Source: Saccharothrix deserti
GTDB taxonomy: Bacteria > Actinomycetota > Actinomycetes > Mycobacteriales > Pseudonocardiaceae
NCBI RefSeq assembly: GCF_009769385.1
Contig: NZ_VKAB01000025.1
Location: 62,001 to 126,000, forward strand
DNA length: 64,000 bases
Reading direction: 5' to 3'
Shown here: positions 50,312 to 58,216 of the stretch, piece by piece
Position numbering within the stretch: the stretch's first letter is position 1
How the letters are laid out: the number at the start of each line of letters is the position of its first letter
Translations under genes and position numbers: made by a program
Notes under the pieces: model-generated
The model's input: only the letters and a program-made list of their open reading frames with translations
The model's database searches: none
Told to the model about the DNA's origin: nothing

Positions 50312-51283
50312 GTGGCGAAGCGGACGGCCGTGAAGAGCAAGCCGGCGGACGGCGTCAACCCGCGGCAGCCGTGCCCGTGCGGCTCCGGCAAGCGCTACAA
50401 GGCGTGCCACGGTGCGGCGGGCGGTGCGGCGGACGTGATCGTCTCCCGCCCGTTCGAGGGCTTGGCCGCCGAGGCCGAGCTGATCGCGCTGCGCGAGTTC
50501 GTGCCGTCGGCGACGGTGAAGCTGCCGCTCGCCGTCGGCGGAGCCGACAATCAGACGACAGACGGCACCCGTCCGATCATCCTCGCCACCGTGCTGCCGA
50601 TGGCCGCCGCCGGCCTGATCCGCGCGGACGGCACCGCGTTCGTCGGCCTCCAGGTGCAGACCCGGTCCGGCGACCTCAGCCGCGACCTGGCCCGCGCCGT
50701 GCAGTGGGCGCTGACCGCCGAGACCGGTGACGCCCTCGCGGTCGTCGGGCCGGACGACGGCGCGAACCCCGGCCGGCTCCAGGACCTGCTCGACCCCGAG
50801 GCCGCGTTGAGCCCCGAGCTGCACCCCGACTTCGCGTGGTGGCTGCCGCCGGACAACGAGCCCACCGGCGACGTCGCGCTGTCCCTGGAACGCGCCAACG
50901 CCGCCATCCTGCCCACCGAACGCGTGGAAGCGCCCGGTGTGGAGGCCGCCTACTGGGTCGACGCGGGCGACAAGGCGCACCTGCGCTGGGTCCGCCCCGA
51001 GCCGGAGGAGACGCTGCTCGCGGCGCTCGCCCGGCTGTCCGTGCGCGGTGAGCTGGACCTCGGCGAGGGCTCCCGGTACGCGGGCTCGTTCCGCGCGCAC
51101 GGCCTGCTCGTGCCGGTGTGGGACCTGGACCGCGAGCTGCACTCCAGCGAGTGGGCGCCCGGCGCGGAGGCGTTGAGCAAGCGTTTGCAGGATGCTCTGA
51201 CCAGCCTCGACACCGAACCGCTGACCGAGCCGGAGCGGCGTTCGCGGGACGGCCTGCGGGGGCGGCAGATCACCCTGCGCTGA
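50312..51283 (+). CDS. SEC-C motif protein (DUF5926-like)
   Basis: A 323-aa protein. The N-terminal SEC-C zinc-binding motif is PCPCGSGKRYKACHG (about residues 20-34), which in SecA binds SecB or ribosomes. The long remainder is typical of the actinobacterial DUF5926 group, with no catalytic motif that I can read (WWLPPDNEPTGDVALSLERA, LDREL..EWAPG). GTG/ATG choice: GTG 50312 with GAGGAGG. Function unknown; a chaperone- or ribosome-associated role is only suggested by the motif. Confidence 0.82.
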   Translation: MAKRTAVKSKPADGVNPRQPCPCGSGKRYKACHGAAGGAADVIVSRPFEGLAAEAELIALREFVPSATVKLPLAVGGADNQTTDGTRPIILATVLPMAAAGLIRADGTAFVGLQVQTRSGDLSRDLARAVQWALTAETGDALAVVGPDDGANPGRLQDLLDPEAALSPELHPDFAWWLPPDNEPTGDVALSLERANAAILPTERVEAPGVEAAYWVDAGDKAHLRWVRPEPEETLLAALARLSVRGELDLGEGSRYAGSFRAHGLLVPVWDLDRELHSSEWAPGAEALSKRLQDALTSLDTEPLTEPERRSRDGLRGRQITLR

Positions 51284-51285
51284 AG

Positions 51286-51331
51286 CTGTCCACAGGTATC
51301 CCCAGCTTTGTCCACAGGCTCCTGTGGACAA
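51286..51331. promoter_or_regulatory. Cluster of three DnaA-box-like sites
   Basis: CTGTCCACA (51286-51294), TTGTCCACA (51308-51316) and the inverted TGTGGACAA (51323-51331). TTGTCCACA is the preferred DnaA box of actinomycetes. The last two form an 11-bp perfect inverted repeat with a 2-nt spacer, and the first two are 22 bp apart (two helical turns). The cluster sits just upstream of the DUF952 gene, whose GTG is at 51344. Confidence 0.6.
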
Positions 51332-51343
51332 CTAGGAGGCGGA

Positions 51344-51667
51344 GTGATCCTGCGGATCAGCCCCAAGGCCGACTGGAGGCGTGCCCGCGAGGACGGCGCG
51401 ATCCCGCTCGACCCGGACGGGTTCGTGCACTGCTCGGACCCCGGCACCGTGCACCTGCCCGCCAACCGCCTGTACCCGAACCGGCACGACCTCGTGCTGC
51501 TGGTGGTCGACCCGGAAGGCCTGCCGGTGCTGTGGGAGCCGGGGGAGACCGAGGACGGCCCGTGGTTCCCGCACGTCTACGGGCCGATCCCGGCCGACGC
51601 GGTGGTGGCCGTGCACGAGTTCACCCCGGACGCCGACGGCGCGTTCCGGCCGCTGCCCGTGCTGTGA
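51344..51667 (+). CDS. DUF952 protein
   Basis: A 107-aa DUF952 protein. It has the family pattern ADWRRAREDGAIPLDPDGFVH, CSDPGTVHLPANRLY, LLVVDPEGLPVLWEP and FPHVYGPIPADAVVAVHEF. The family resembles ADP-ribosyl-cyclase/ART-like small folds but has no proven activity. GTG 51344 follows TAGGAGGCG by 5 nt; an earlier in-frame start would run through the DnaA-box cluster. Confidence 0.88.
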   Translation: MILRISPKADWRRAREDGAIPLDPDGFVHCSDPGTVHLPANRLYPNRHDLVLLVVDPEGLPVLWEPGETEDGPWFPHVYGPIPADAVVAVHEFTPDADGAFRPLPVL

Positions 51668-51818
51668 CGTTGCGCGTGCCGTGACGTGGCCTGTGCTGTG
51701 CCGCTGCCTGTGCCGTGACGTTGCCCGATTCGTGACCTTGCCGGCGACAACCGACGACCCCCTTCGCGCGTGAACACCTCGACGGCGGTCGGGAGGTCGC
51801 GGGAAGGGGGGCAACGAG

Positions 51819-52343
51819 GTGACGGCGGTCTTGCCGGTCGAGTGGGTGGACGTGGATGTCGACGTCGACGTCCGGGCGGATTTCGGGGAGTTCGTCCGGA
51901 TGTCGCTGCCCACGCTGCTGCGGTACGGCCACGCGTTGACCGGCAACCAGCACGACGCCGCCGACCTGGTGCAGACCGTGCTGGAGAAGCTGGGCTCGCG
52001 GTGGGCGTCGCTGACGCGCAAGGGGTTCGAGCCGCTGGCGTACGCGCGGCGGTCGATGGCGAACACGCACATCAGCTGGTGGCGCAGACACCGGCGGGAG
52101 AGGCTTGTCCCCGACCTGCCGGACGCCATCGGCGAATCGGGGGTCGACCGGCTGGAGCACGAGCCGCTGTGGCAGGCGCTGCGCTCCCTGCCGCCCCGGC
52201 AGCGGGCGGTGGTCGTGCTGCGGTTCTACGAGGGTCTGTCGGAGCTGGAGATCGCGGCCACCCTCGGCATCTCGCCGGGAACCGTGAAGAGCCAGAACAG
52301 CAGGGCGATGGCGACGTTGCGCAAGAGGCTGGAGGAGGGGTGA
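51819..52343 (+). CDS. SigE-family ECF RNA polymerase sigma factor
   Basis: A 174-aa sigma factor of the actinobacterial SigE-like 50 group. An unusual N-terminus (VEWVDVDVDVDVRADF) precedes region 2 (LLRYGHALTGNQHDAADLVQ, ARRSMANTHISWWRRH). Region 4 has LPPRQRAVVVLRFYEGLSE and the recognition helix GISPGTVKSQNSRAMATL. GTG 51819. The stop overlaps the next gene (GTGA), which encodes a membrane protein likely to be its anti-sigma factor or target. Confidence 0.9.
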   Translation: MTAVLPVEWVDVDVDVDVRADFGEFVRMSLPTLLRYGHALTGNQHDAADLVQTVLEKLGSRWASLTRKGFEPLAYARRSMANTHISWWRRHRRERLVPDLPDAIGESGVDRLEHEPLWQALRSLPPRQRAVVVLRFYEGLSELEIAATLGISPGTVKSQNSRAMATLRKRLEEG

Positions 52344-53014
52344 CGACGGTGGAACTGGACGACCGGCTGCGGGAGCTGTTCGCCGACGAGCGCCTCGACC
52401 TGCCCGCACCGCCGGACGCGGCCGAGACGATCGTGGAGGGCGCACGTCGCCGGCGGCGGGCGCGGGTCGCGGTGGCGGCGACGTTCGCGTTGACCGCGCT
52501 GGTGGCGGGCGGTGTCGCGGTGAACGGGGTCGGGAGGCTGGTCAGCGAACCGGCGGGTCCCGCCCCGTCCGCGGTGGTCGAGACGGTGACGGTGACCGTG
52601 CCCCGGCCGGTGGTGGAGCCCAACGGTTACGCCACCTACCGGCTGGGCATGACCGGTGAGGAGGTCCGGGCTTCGAACCCCCAGCTCATGCCCATCCGGA
52701 CCGGTCCCGACAAGTGCACGAGCTACAGGTTGGCCCACATGCCGGGCGACCGCGTCGTGGTGTCCCCGGACGACGGCACCGTCGTGCGGATCGAGCTGCC
52801 GCCGATGGCCGTGACGCCGTCCGGGGTGGGCGTGGGGTCCTCGGTGGACGACGTGCTGGCCCGGTACCCGAAGGCCGAGCGGCACGGCGACCGGCTCACC
52901 GTCGGCATGTCCGGCCCGCCCGAGTGGCGGTACACGTTCCCGCTGGACAACGCTGGGAAGGTGTCGGCCGTGCGGATGGAGTCGACCGGCTCCGACTGCG
53001 ACTTGGGGGACTGA
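52340..53014 (+). CDS. Membrane-anchored protein coupled to the SigE-type sigma factor
   Basis: A 224-aa protein. The cytosolic N-terminus (about residues 1-38, ELDDRLRELFADERLDLPAP) has the position and pattern of anti-sigma segments in SigE-type operons. It is followed by RRRRRARV, a membrane helix (about 42-62) and an exported domain with Cys residues at both ends. The exported domain is related to that of the next lipoprotein. No zinc-binding HxxxCxxC is present, so anti-sigma activity is inferred. GTG 52340 overlaps the sigma stop. Confidence 0.8.
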   Translation: MTTVELDDRLRELFADERLDLPAPPDAAETIVEGARRRRRARVAVAATFALTALVAGGVAVNGVGRLVSEPAGPAPSAVVETVTVTVPRPVVEPNGYATYRLGMTGEEVRASNPQLMPIRTGPDKCTSYRLAHMPGDRVVVSPDDGTVVRIELPPMAVTPSGVGVGSSVDDVLARYPKAERHGDRLTVGMSGPPEWRYTFPLDNAGKVSAVRMESTGSDCDLGD

Positions 53015-53520
53015 TGAAACGGGTGGTGATCGCGGCGCTGCTCCTGCTGACCGCGTGCGACCCGGCCCCCCGGCCGGCCACGCCGCCCACCACGATCACG
53101 GTCAGCGAGACGGTCGAGGTGGACAACTCGCCGGTGATCGACTCCCGCGGTATCGGCGCGGTGCGGCTGGACATGGCGTTGCCGGAACTCCAGGCCACCG
53201 GCGAGGTCGGCGACCGGGTGGACGGGCTGGAGTTCTCGTGCCCGGTCTACGAGCTGAAGGCCGTGCGGGGCTGGATCGGCATCGAGGACGGCGTCGCGGT
53301 GGAGATCCGGGTCGAGTCGAACGCCCGCACGCCCGAGAACCTGCGCATCGGCGACTCGCGGGCGCGCATGCACGAGGTCTACCCGGACGTGTCGCAGAAC
53401 CCGCACGGGTTCATCCAGGAGTTGGACGCCGACACCCGGTACAAGTTCATCTTCCAGAACGCGGGCGACACGCTCACCGGCATCAGCCTGACCAAGGTCG
53501 ACCGGGGCTGCCTGACCTAG
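53014..53520 (+). CDS. Lipoprotein, paralogous to the exported domain of the preceding gene
   Basis: A 168-aa lipoprotein with lipobox LLTAC (Cys15) after a short signal. The mature domain has GIGAVRLDMALPELQATG, SCPVYELK, then GIEDGVAVEIRVES and GDSRARMHEVYPD, mirroring YATYRLGMTGEEVRASN, then DDGTVVRIELP and GSSVDDVLARYP in the upstream protein. The start codon overlaps the upstream stop by 1 nt. It probably works with that protein at the membrane surface. Confidence 0.85.
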   Translation: MKRVVIAALLLLTACDPAPRPATPPTTITVSETVEVDNSPVIDSRGIGAVRLDMALPELQATGEVGDRVDGLEFSCPVYELKAVRGWIGIEDGVAVEIRVESNARTPENLRIGDSRARMHEVYPDVSQNPHGFIQELDADTRYKFIFQNAGDTLTGISLTKVDRGCLT

Positions 53521-53531
53521 CCCCGGAAAGG

Positions 53532-53571
53532 CCGGAACGCCCGCCGCCACTCGTGCGGACGGGCGTTCCGG
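53532..53571. terminator. Bidirectional intrinsic terminator
   Basis: Perfect 12-bp inverted repeat CCGGAACGCCCG / CGGGCGTTCCGG (53532-53543, 53560-53571) between the convergent lipoprotein and ferritin genes. The loop itself can pair partly. Confidence 0.8.
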
Positions 53572-53582
53572 ATCGCGCCGTT

Positions 53583-54146
53583 CTACAGGGCGCCGCCGGC
53601 GACCCTGGGCGCGGTCGGGTCGGAGCCCTCCTCGCCCACGCTCTCGCGGATGAGGAAGTTCTCCACGTGGAACAAGTTCCCGTCGGCGCGGTCGATCACG
53701 GTGAGCAGCGTGCTCATCGACGCGACCTCCTCCACCTGCTCCTTGAGGAACCACTGGAGGAACTGCTCGCCGAGGTAGTCGCCCTCGTCGCGGGCGGCCT
53801 TGGCGAGGGCCACGATCTGGGCGGTGACCGTCTTCTCCTGCTCCAGCGCGAGCGCGACCGGCTCGCGCGGACCGGCGAAGTCGTTGCGCACGTCGTCCAC
53901 ACCCGGAATGGCCGCCGGGAGGCCGGTGTCCATCAGGTAACGCACGATCATCATCGCGTGGTTGCGCTCTTCCAAGGCCTGCTTGTAGAAGTGCGAAGCG
54001 AGCCGCGGGAGGTCATTGGCGTCGTACCAGACCGCGACGGCCACGTACTGCTGCGAGGCCGTGAACTCGTTGCGGACCTGCTGCTGGAGCAGGTCGTGGA
54101 ACTTCGAAGCACGCGCGGGAGAAATCTTCTTCAGGTTGACCGCCAT
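53583..54146 (-). CDS. Ferritin (BfrB-like)
   Basis: A 187-aa ferritin that oxidises and stores iron. The ferroxidase residues are visible in QQQVRNEFTASQQYVAVAVW (first helix Glu and Tyr) and ALEERNHAMMIVRYLMD (Glu-Glu and His), with further ligands in EQFLQWFLKEQVEEVASM. There is no heme-binding Met pattern of bacterioferritin. ATG 54146. A DtxR/IdeR-like site lies 37-55 nt upstream, as expected for an iron-responsive ferritin. Confidence 0.92.
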   Translation of the reverse strand: MAVNLKKISPARASKFHDLLQQQVRNEFTASQQYVAVAVWYDANDLPRLASHFYKQALEERNHAMMIVRYLMDTGLPAAIPGVDDVRNDFAGPREPVALALEQEKTVTAQIVALAKAARDEGDYLGEQFLQWFLKEQVEEVASMSTLLTVIDRADGNLFHVENFLIRESVGEEGSDPTAPRVAGGAL

Positions 54147-54182
54147 GCTTCGAGAATAACCGAATGTGCGGTTTAATGCATT

Positions 54183-54201
54183 TCAGGTAAGGCTATCGAA
54201 G
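54183..54201 (-). promoter_or_regulatory. Putative IdeR/DtxR iron box upstream of ferritin
   Basis: TCAGGTAAGGCTATCGAAG matches 13 of 19 positions of the classic box TTAGGTTAGGCTAACCTAA, counted by eye. In mycobacteria IdeR activates the ferritin gene through upstream boxes, so the position is sensible. Confidence 0.45.
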
Positions 54202-54205
54202 CCAA

Positions 54206-54243
54206 GGAAAGGGTTACCGAAGAAAGCTTAGGCAACCCTTTCC
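54206..54243 (-). terminator. Probable terminator of the arginine deiminase gene
   Basis: GGAAAGGGTT / AACCCTTTCC perfect 10-bp arms (54206-54215, 54234-54243) with an 18-nt loop, beginning 9 nt past the arcA stop on the minus strand. Confidence 0.6.
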
Positions 54244-54252
54244 CGGCGTATT

Positions 54253-55506
54253 TCACACGAGTGGGGCGCGGTCGATCGGGCAGGACATGCAGCGCGGCCC
54301 GCCCCGGCCCGAACCCAGTTCCGAGCCGCTGATCCGGATCACCTCGACGCCCGCGTCCTCCAGGCGCGCGTTGGTCTCCACGTTCCGCTCGTAGGCCACG
54401 ACGAGACCGGGCCCGACGGCCAGCGTGTTGTTGCCGTCGTCCCACTGCTCGCGTTCCGCGGTCACCGGGTCCAGCCCGGTGTCGATCACGCGCAGCTTCT
54501 CGATGCCCATCGCGTCGGCCGCCGCCTCCAGGAACGGACGCCGGTCGTCGACCACGACGCCGCCCGCACCGTCCGACCGGACCGGGAAGGCGAACAGGTT
54601 GTCCCGCACCGCCGGGTACATCACCACGGCGTCCCGGTCGACCATCGTGCACACCGTGTCCAGGTGCATGGTCGCCCGCTCCTGCGTGATGGGCACCGCC
54701 AGCACGGTGTGCGCCAGGCCGTCGGCCAGCGCGGACCGGGCGAACGACTCGGCGCCCGCCGGCGTGGTCCGCTCGCCGACGCCGATCGCCAGCACGCCCG
54801 GCGCGAGCAGCAGCACGTCACCGCCCTCGACCGGCGCGGAGTGCGCCCCGTACGCGCGACCCGTCTTGCGGAACCGCGGGTGGTAGGCGTAGATCAGGTC
54901 GGTCAGCGCCGTCTCCCGCTCGCGGGCGGGCAGCGCCAGCGACGTGATCGCCACCCGGTCGCCGACCCACACCGACGAGTCGCGGGTGAACAGCAGGTTC
55001 GGCAGCGGGGCGACGGCGAAGTCGATCGGGTGGTGCATCTTGCGCACCAGCGACGCGCCCTCGGCCGCGGGCAGCTCCTCGAACGTCATGCCGGTCATCA
55101 GCGCGGTGGCCAGCTGGTCCGGGCTGATCGACGCGAGGTGCGAGCGCAACGCGTCGGCCAGGTCGATGCCCAGCCGCCGTTCGTTGACCGCGCTGTGGAT
55201 GCCCGCGATCCGGGCCCGGTCGTCGTGCAGCGCCGCGACCAGCAGGTCCGACAGCAACAGCACCTCGACGCCCCGACCGCGCAGCAGCTCGGCGAACGCG
55301 TCGTGCTCCTCCTGGGCGCGGTCGACCCACGGCACGCCGTCGAACAGCAGCTGGTCGTTGTTGCGCGGGGTGAGCCGCTTGAGCTCGGCGCCGGGCCGGT
55401 GCAGCAGCACCGTGCGCAGCGGACCGACTTCGCTGTCGACTCTGGGCGCCGGTGCCGGCACGCCGTCGGCGGACGTGGACGCGGTCTGGGCTATGTGCGC
55501 AGTCAC
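54253..55506 (-). CDS. arcA: Arginine deiminase
   Basis: A 417-aa enzyme hydrolysing arginine to citrulline and ammonia. It has LHRPGAELKRLTP at the start, FTRDSSVWVGDR, EGGDVLLLAPGVLAIGVGERT, the catalytic His in ERATMHLDTVCTMV and the nucleophile Cys406 in GRGGPRCMSCP. An extra Cys409 replaces the usual Met of CMSMP. GTG 55506. Neither arcB/arcC nor an antiporter is adjacent, so it is not part of a full deiminase operon here; it may serve acid resistance or arginine catabolism. Confidence 0.93.
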   Translation of the reverse strand: MTAHIAQTASTSADGVPAPAPRVDSEVGPLRTVLLHRPGAELKRLTPRNNDQLLFDGVPWVDRAQEEHDAFAELLRGRGVEVLLLSDLLVAALHDDRARIAGIHSAVNERRLGIDLADALRSHLASISPDQLATALMTGMTFEELPAAEGASLVRKMHHPIDFAVAPLPNLLFTRDSSVWVGDRVAITSLALPARERETALTDLIYAYHPRFRKTGRAYGAHSAPVEGGDVLLLAPGVLAIGVGERTTPAGAESFARSALADGLAHTVLAVPITQERATMHLDTVCTMVDRDAVVMYPAVRDNLFAFPVRSDGAGGVVVDDRRPFLEAAADAMGIEKLRVIDTGLDPVTAEREQWDDGNNTLAVGPGLVVAYERNVETNARLEDAGVEVIRISGSELGSGRGGPRCMSCPIDRAPLV

Positions 55507-55705
55507 GGGACCGAGAGTAACCCGAGACCGGTTATTTCAGCAGCTCAGAGTGGCCTATTCCAGCGAAGCTCGATCGTGTGGCCGCTCCGGAATGACGATT
55601 CGTTGTGTGATTGGCGGTGTTGGGCGTTTGAACGTTGCGTTGTCACGTGGACTGCCGGTCCGGCCATGCCGTTGCGGGATGATCGTGTTCTACAGGGGAG
55701 GATCA

Positions 55706-56065
55706 GTGGCGGACTTCCGCTTGTTCATCGACGCGCCGGGCCGAGCCACCTCGGCGACGAGCCAGCTGCTCCAAGAGCTGGTCAGGGCCGCCAAGGCCGA
55801 TGCCCGTCCCGCACCCGCCGAGGCGCCGAGCGGCTCCAAGAGCGGCGCGGGCGCCACCATCGCCGAACTCGTCCTCAACGGCGCCCTGCCCGCCGCCGTG
55901 GCCGCCGCCGTCGCGTCCGTGGTCACGTCGTTCGTGCAGCGCGGCAGCGCGCGCAAGGTGACGATCAAGACCGGTGACGACGAGATCACCGTCGAGGGCG
56001 TGGACGCGCGCTCGCAGAAGGCCCTGGTGGAGAAGTGGCTGCGCGAGCACGAGAGCGAGGGGTGA
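55706..56065 (+). CDS. EACC1-type protein (effector-associated constant component 1)
   Basis: A 119-aa protein. The N-terminal half is soluble with a Pro/Ala/Ser linker (residues about 32-48). Then comes a hydrophobic helix (ATIAELVLNGALPAAVAAAV, about 50-75) and a C-terminal beta-alpha unit (KVTIKTGDDEITVEGVD, then KALVEKWLRE). This order (hydrophobic segment, then a VTI..G..VTV strand pair and helix) is what I know of EACC1, a small invariant partner of variable effectors such as caspases in actinobacterial conflict systems. GTG 55706 has GGGGAGGATCA upstream. It ends one base before the caspase-chaperonin gene, so the two form one transcript. Confidence 0.8.
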   Translation: MADFRLFIDAPGRATSATSQLLQELVRAAKADARPAPAEAPSGSKSGAGATIAELVLNGALPAAVAAAVASVVTSFVQRGSARKVTIKTGDDEITVEGVDARSQKALVEKWLREHESEG

Positions 56066-56066
56066 C

Positions 56067-58130
56067 GTGGGTCGGTACGCCCTCCTGGTCGCCACCGGCG
56101 AGTACGAGGACGTCCGGCTGAGCAGGCTGCGCGCCCCCGAGCAGGACGTGGAACGGCTCGCCGCCGTGCTGGAGGACCCGGACGTCGGCGGGTTCACGTC
56201 GGTCGAGGTGCTGCGGGACAAGACCGACTACGAGATCCGCCGTGCGGTCGAGGAGGTGCTCGCCGCGCGGGAGGCCGAAGACCTGGTGCTGCTGTACTTC
56301 TCGTGCCACGGCCTCACCACGCCCGCGCGTCGGCTGTACTTCGCCGCGTCCAACACCGTGCAGGACCGGCCCGCCGGCACCGCCATCCCGCGTTCGTTCC
56401 TCAACGAGCAGTTGGAGGACTGCCGCGCGTCCGGGCGGTTGCTGCTGCTCGACTGCTGCTTCAGCGGCGCGTTCGTGGAGGGGTTCAAGGCGGCCTCCGA
56501 CATCGCCGTGCTGGACGACGCCGTGCTGGACGACGTCGGCACCGGGTACGTGGTGATGACCGCGTCCAACGCCTACGAGTACGCGTTCGAGCAGGACTCG
56601 TTGTCCCTGGACGCACCGCGGGCGTCGCTGTTCACCGACGTGCTGATCGAGGGCCTGGCCAGCGGGAACGCCGACCTCGACGGCGACGGGTGGATCGACG
56701 TCGACGAGCTGTTCAAGTACGCGCAGGGCGAGGTGCGCGGCAGGCGTCCTGATCAGACGCCGCAGTTCTTCGCGCACGGGTCGTCCACGCCGCTGAGGAT
56801 CGCGCGGGCCGGTGGTGCGCCGGGTCGGCGGTTGCGGCGCACGGCCTCCTACACGTCCGGGCAACTGCTGGTGGCGCGTGGTTTCCGGGCCGCCGCCGAA
56901 CCGGTGTGCCGGACGTTGGGGCCGATGGGACGGCGGGCCGTGGTGTTCGTGGACCGGCGGCCGGTGGAGCTGTCCGACGCGTCGGCGATCGCTTCGGCGC
57001 TCCAGCCCGACGACCCGCGCGACTCGCTCGGTGCGGAGTACGTGCGGGACCTGGTGCGGGAGGTGCGGCGGGACGCCGGTGACGGCGCGGCTTCGGCGGT
57101 GGCCGTGGCGCGCGCGGCGATCGGCGGGCTGATCGAGGCGATGCGGGACGGCCACAACCCGGTGCGCCTGATGCGTGGGGTGCGGGCGGCTGCCGCCCGT
57201 GCCGTGGAGTTGATCGCGGAGGCGGCCGTGCCGCTGAAGATGCGGGCGGTGGAGGGGTTGGCCACGGCCGCGTCGGGCGATAGGGAGATCGGTGCTCTGG
57301 TCCGGGACGTGGTCGGAGTGACCGGGCGGCGCGGGCCGATCCTCGTGGAGGAGAGCAAGGGGTTCGGCCTGGAGCACGAGATCGGCCGCGGCGTGCGGTT
57401 CGATCGCGGCTACGCGTCCAGCCTGTTCGTGATCGACGCGGCGCGGCGCGAGGCGGTCCTGGTGAATCCGGGGGTGTTGCTGGTGAGCGGACACCTGCCC
57501 GAGACAGTCGGCGAAGCGATCAAGAACGTCCCCGGAGACCTGCTCGTGGTGTGCGAGGAGTTGCCGCACGAGGCGCTTGCCGAGCTGCTGGAGGCTCAGC
57601 GGCCTGTGATCGCGGTCGTCGTCGACGAGGATGGGTTGAACCAGCTCCAACGTGCGGTGGGCGGCACGGTTCTGGACGCGGACCTGCTGCTGTCGGCGAA
57701 GCTGCGGTCGTACGGGCGGGCGAAGAAGATCGTGGTGACCGAACGCGAGACCGTGGTGTTCGTCGGGCGTACGTCGGTCGGTGGTGGGCCCGCCGGTCTC
57801 ATCCGGGCAGGGGCTTCGGAAATCGCCAAAGTGGAGCGCGCTGTGCGTGCCGTGCGCAGTGCGGCGTACGAGGGCGTCTTACGCGGTGGCGGAGTCGGGC
57901 TGGCCGAGGTTGGCGCGCGACTGGCCGCCGATGCCGTCGGCACACTCGAGGAGATCGCGGGCTGGCAGGCGTTCGCCGCCGCGTTCGCGGAACCGGCGCG
58001 CCTGGTCGCGGAGAACGCGGCGCTCACCGTCGAAGACCTCGACCCGTCGTTGCTCGACTCGGCGGGCGTGGCACGTGTGGTGGTCAACGCCGCCGCCGGT
58101 ACCGCGTCACGCTTCCTGCTGGTCGGTTAG
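56067..58130 (+). CDS. Caspase-like protease fused to a degenerate chaperonin (GroEL/Cpn60-like) domain
   Basis: A 687-aa protein. Residues 1-245 form a C14 caspase domain with catalytic His81 (LLYFSCHGL) and Cys131 (LLLLDCCFSGAF), ending in the usual GRRPDQTPQFFAHG. Residues about 264-687 align with GroEL throughout: RTLGPMGRRAVVF (282-294), DAGDGAASAV (336-345), ILVEESKGFGLEHEI plus GVRFDRGYASSLFV (425-455), RAVRSAAYEGVLRGGGVGLA (594-613) and a final VVVNAAAGTASRFLLV. The phosphate-binding TTT after GDG is AAS, and the catalytic Asp before A-(L/V)-(H/R)-A is Arg591, so ATP hydrolysis is probably lost. No signal peptide. GTG 56067; one base separates it from the EACC1 stop. Confidence 0.9.
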   Translation: MGRYALLVATGEYEDVRLSRLRAPEQDVERLAAVLEDPDVGGFTSVEVLRDKTDYEIRRAVEEVLAAREAEDLVLLYFSCHGLTTPARRLYFAASNTVQDRPAGTAIPRSFLNEQLEDCRASGRLLLLDCCFSGAFVEGFKAASDIAVLDDAVLDDVGTGYVVMTASNAYEYAFEQDSLSLDAPRASLFTDVLIEGLASGNADLDGDGWIDVDELFKYAQGEVRGRRPDQTPQFFAHGSSTPLRIARAGGAPGRRLRRTASYTSGQLLVARGFRAAAEPVCRTLGPMGRRAVVFVDRRPVELSDASAIASALQPDDPRDSLGAEYVRDLVREVRRDAGDGAASAVAVARAAIGGLIEAMRDGHNPVRLMRGVRAAAARAVELIAEAAVPLKMRAVEGLATAASGDREIGALVRDVVGVTGRRGPILVEESKGFGLEHEIGRGVRFDRGYASSLFVIDAARREAVLVNPGVLLVSGHLPETVGEAIKNVPGDLLVVCEELPHEALAELLEAQRPVIAVVVDEDGLNQLQRAVGGTVLDADLLLSAKLRSYGRAKKIVVTERETVVFVGRTSVGGGPAGLIRAGASEIAKVERAVRAVRSAAYEGVLRGGGVGLAEVGARLAADAVGTLEEIAGWQAFAAAFAEPARLVAENAALTVEDLDPSLLDSAGVARVVVNAAAGTASRFLLVG

Positions 58131-58216
58131 CGTGGGAGTCCGACAGCGTGGGAGTCGCCTGGCGCACGAGGTGTCCGGGACCACGGATGAGCGGCGGATA
58201 CCTCGCGAGAACTGCG

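Noticed and set aside
51286..51331. Chromosome origin (oriC)
   Set aside because: There are only three DnaA-like boxes, and no dnaA, dnaN or AT-rich unwinding region is nearby.
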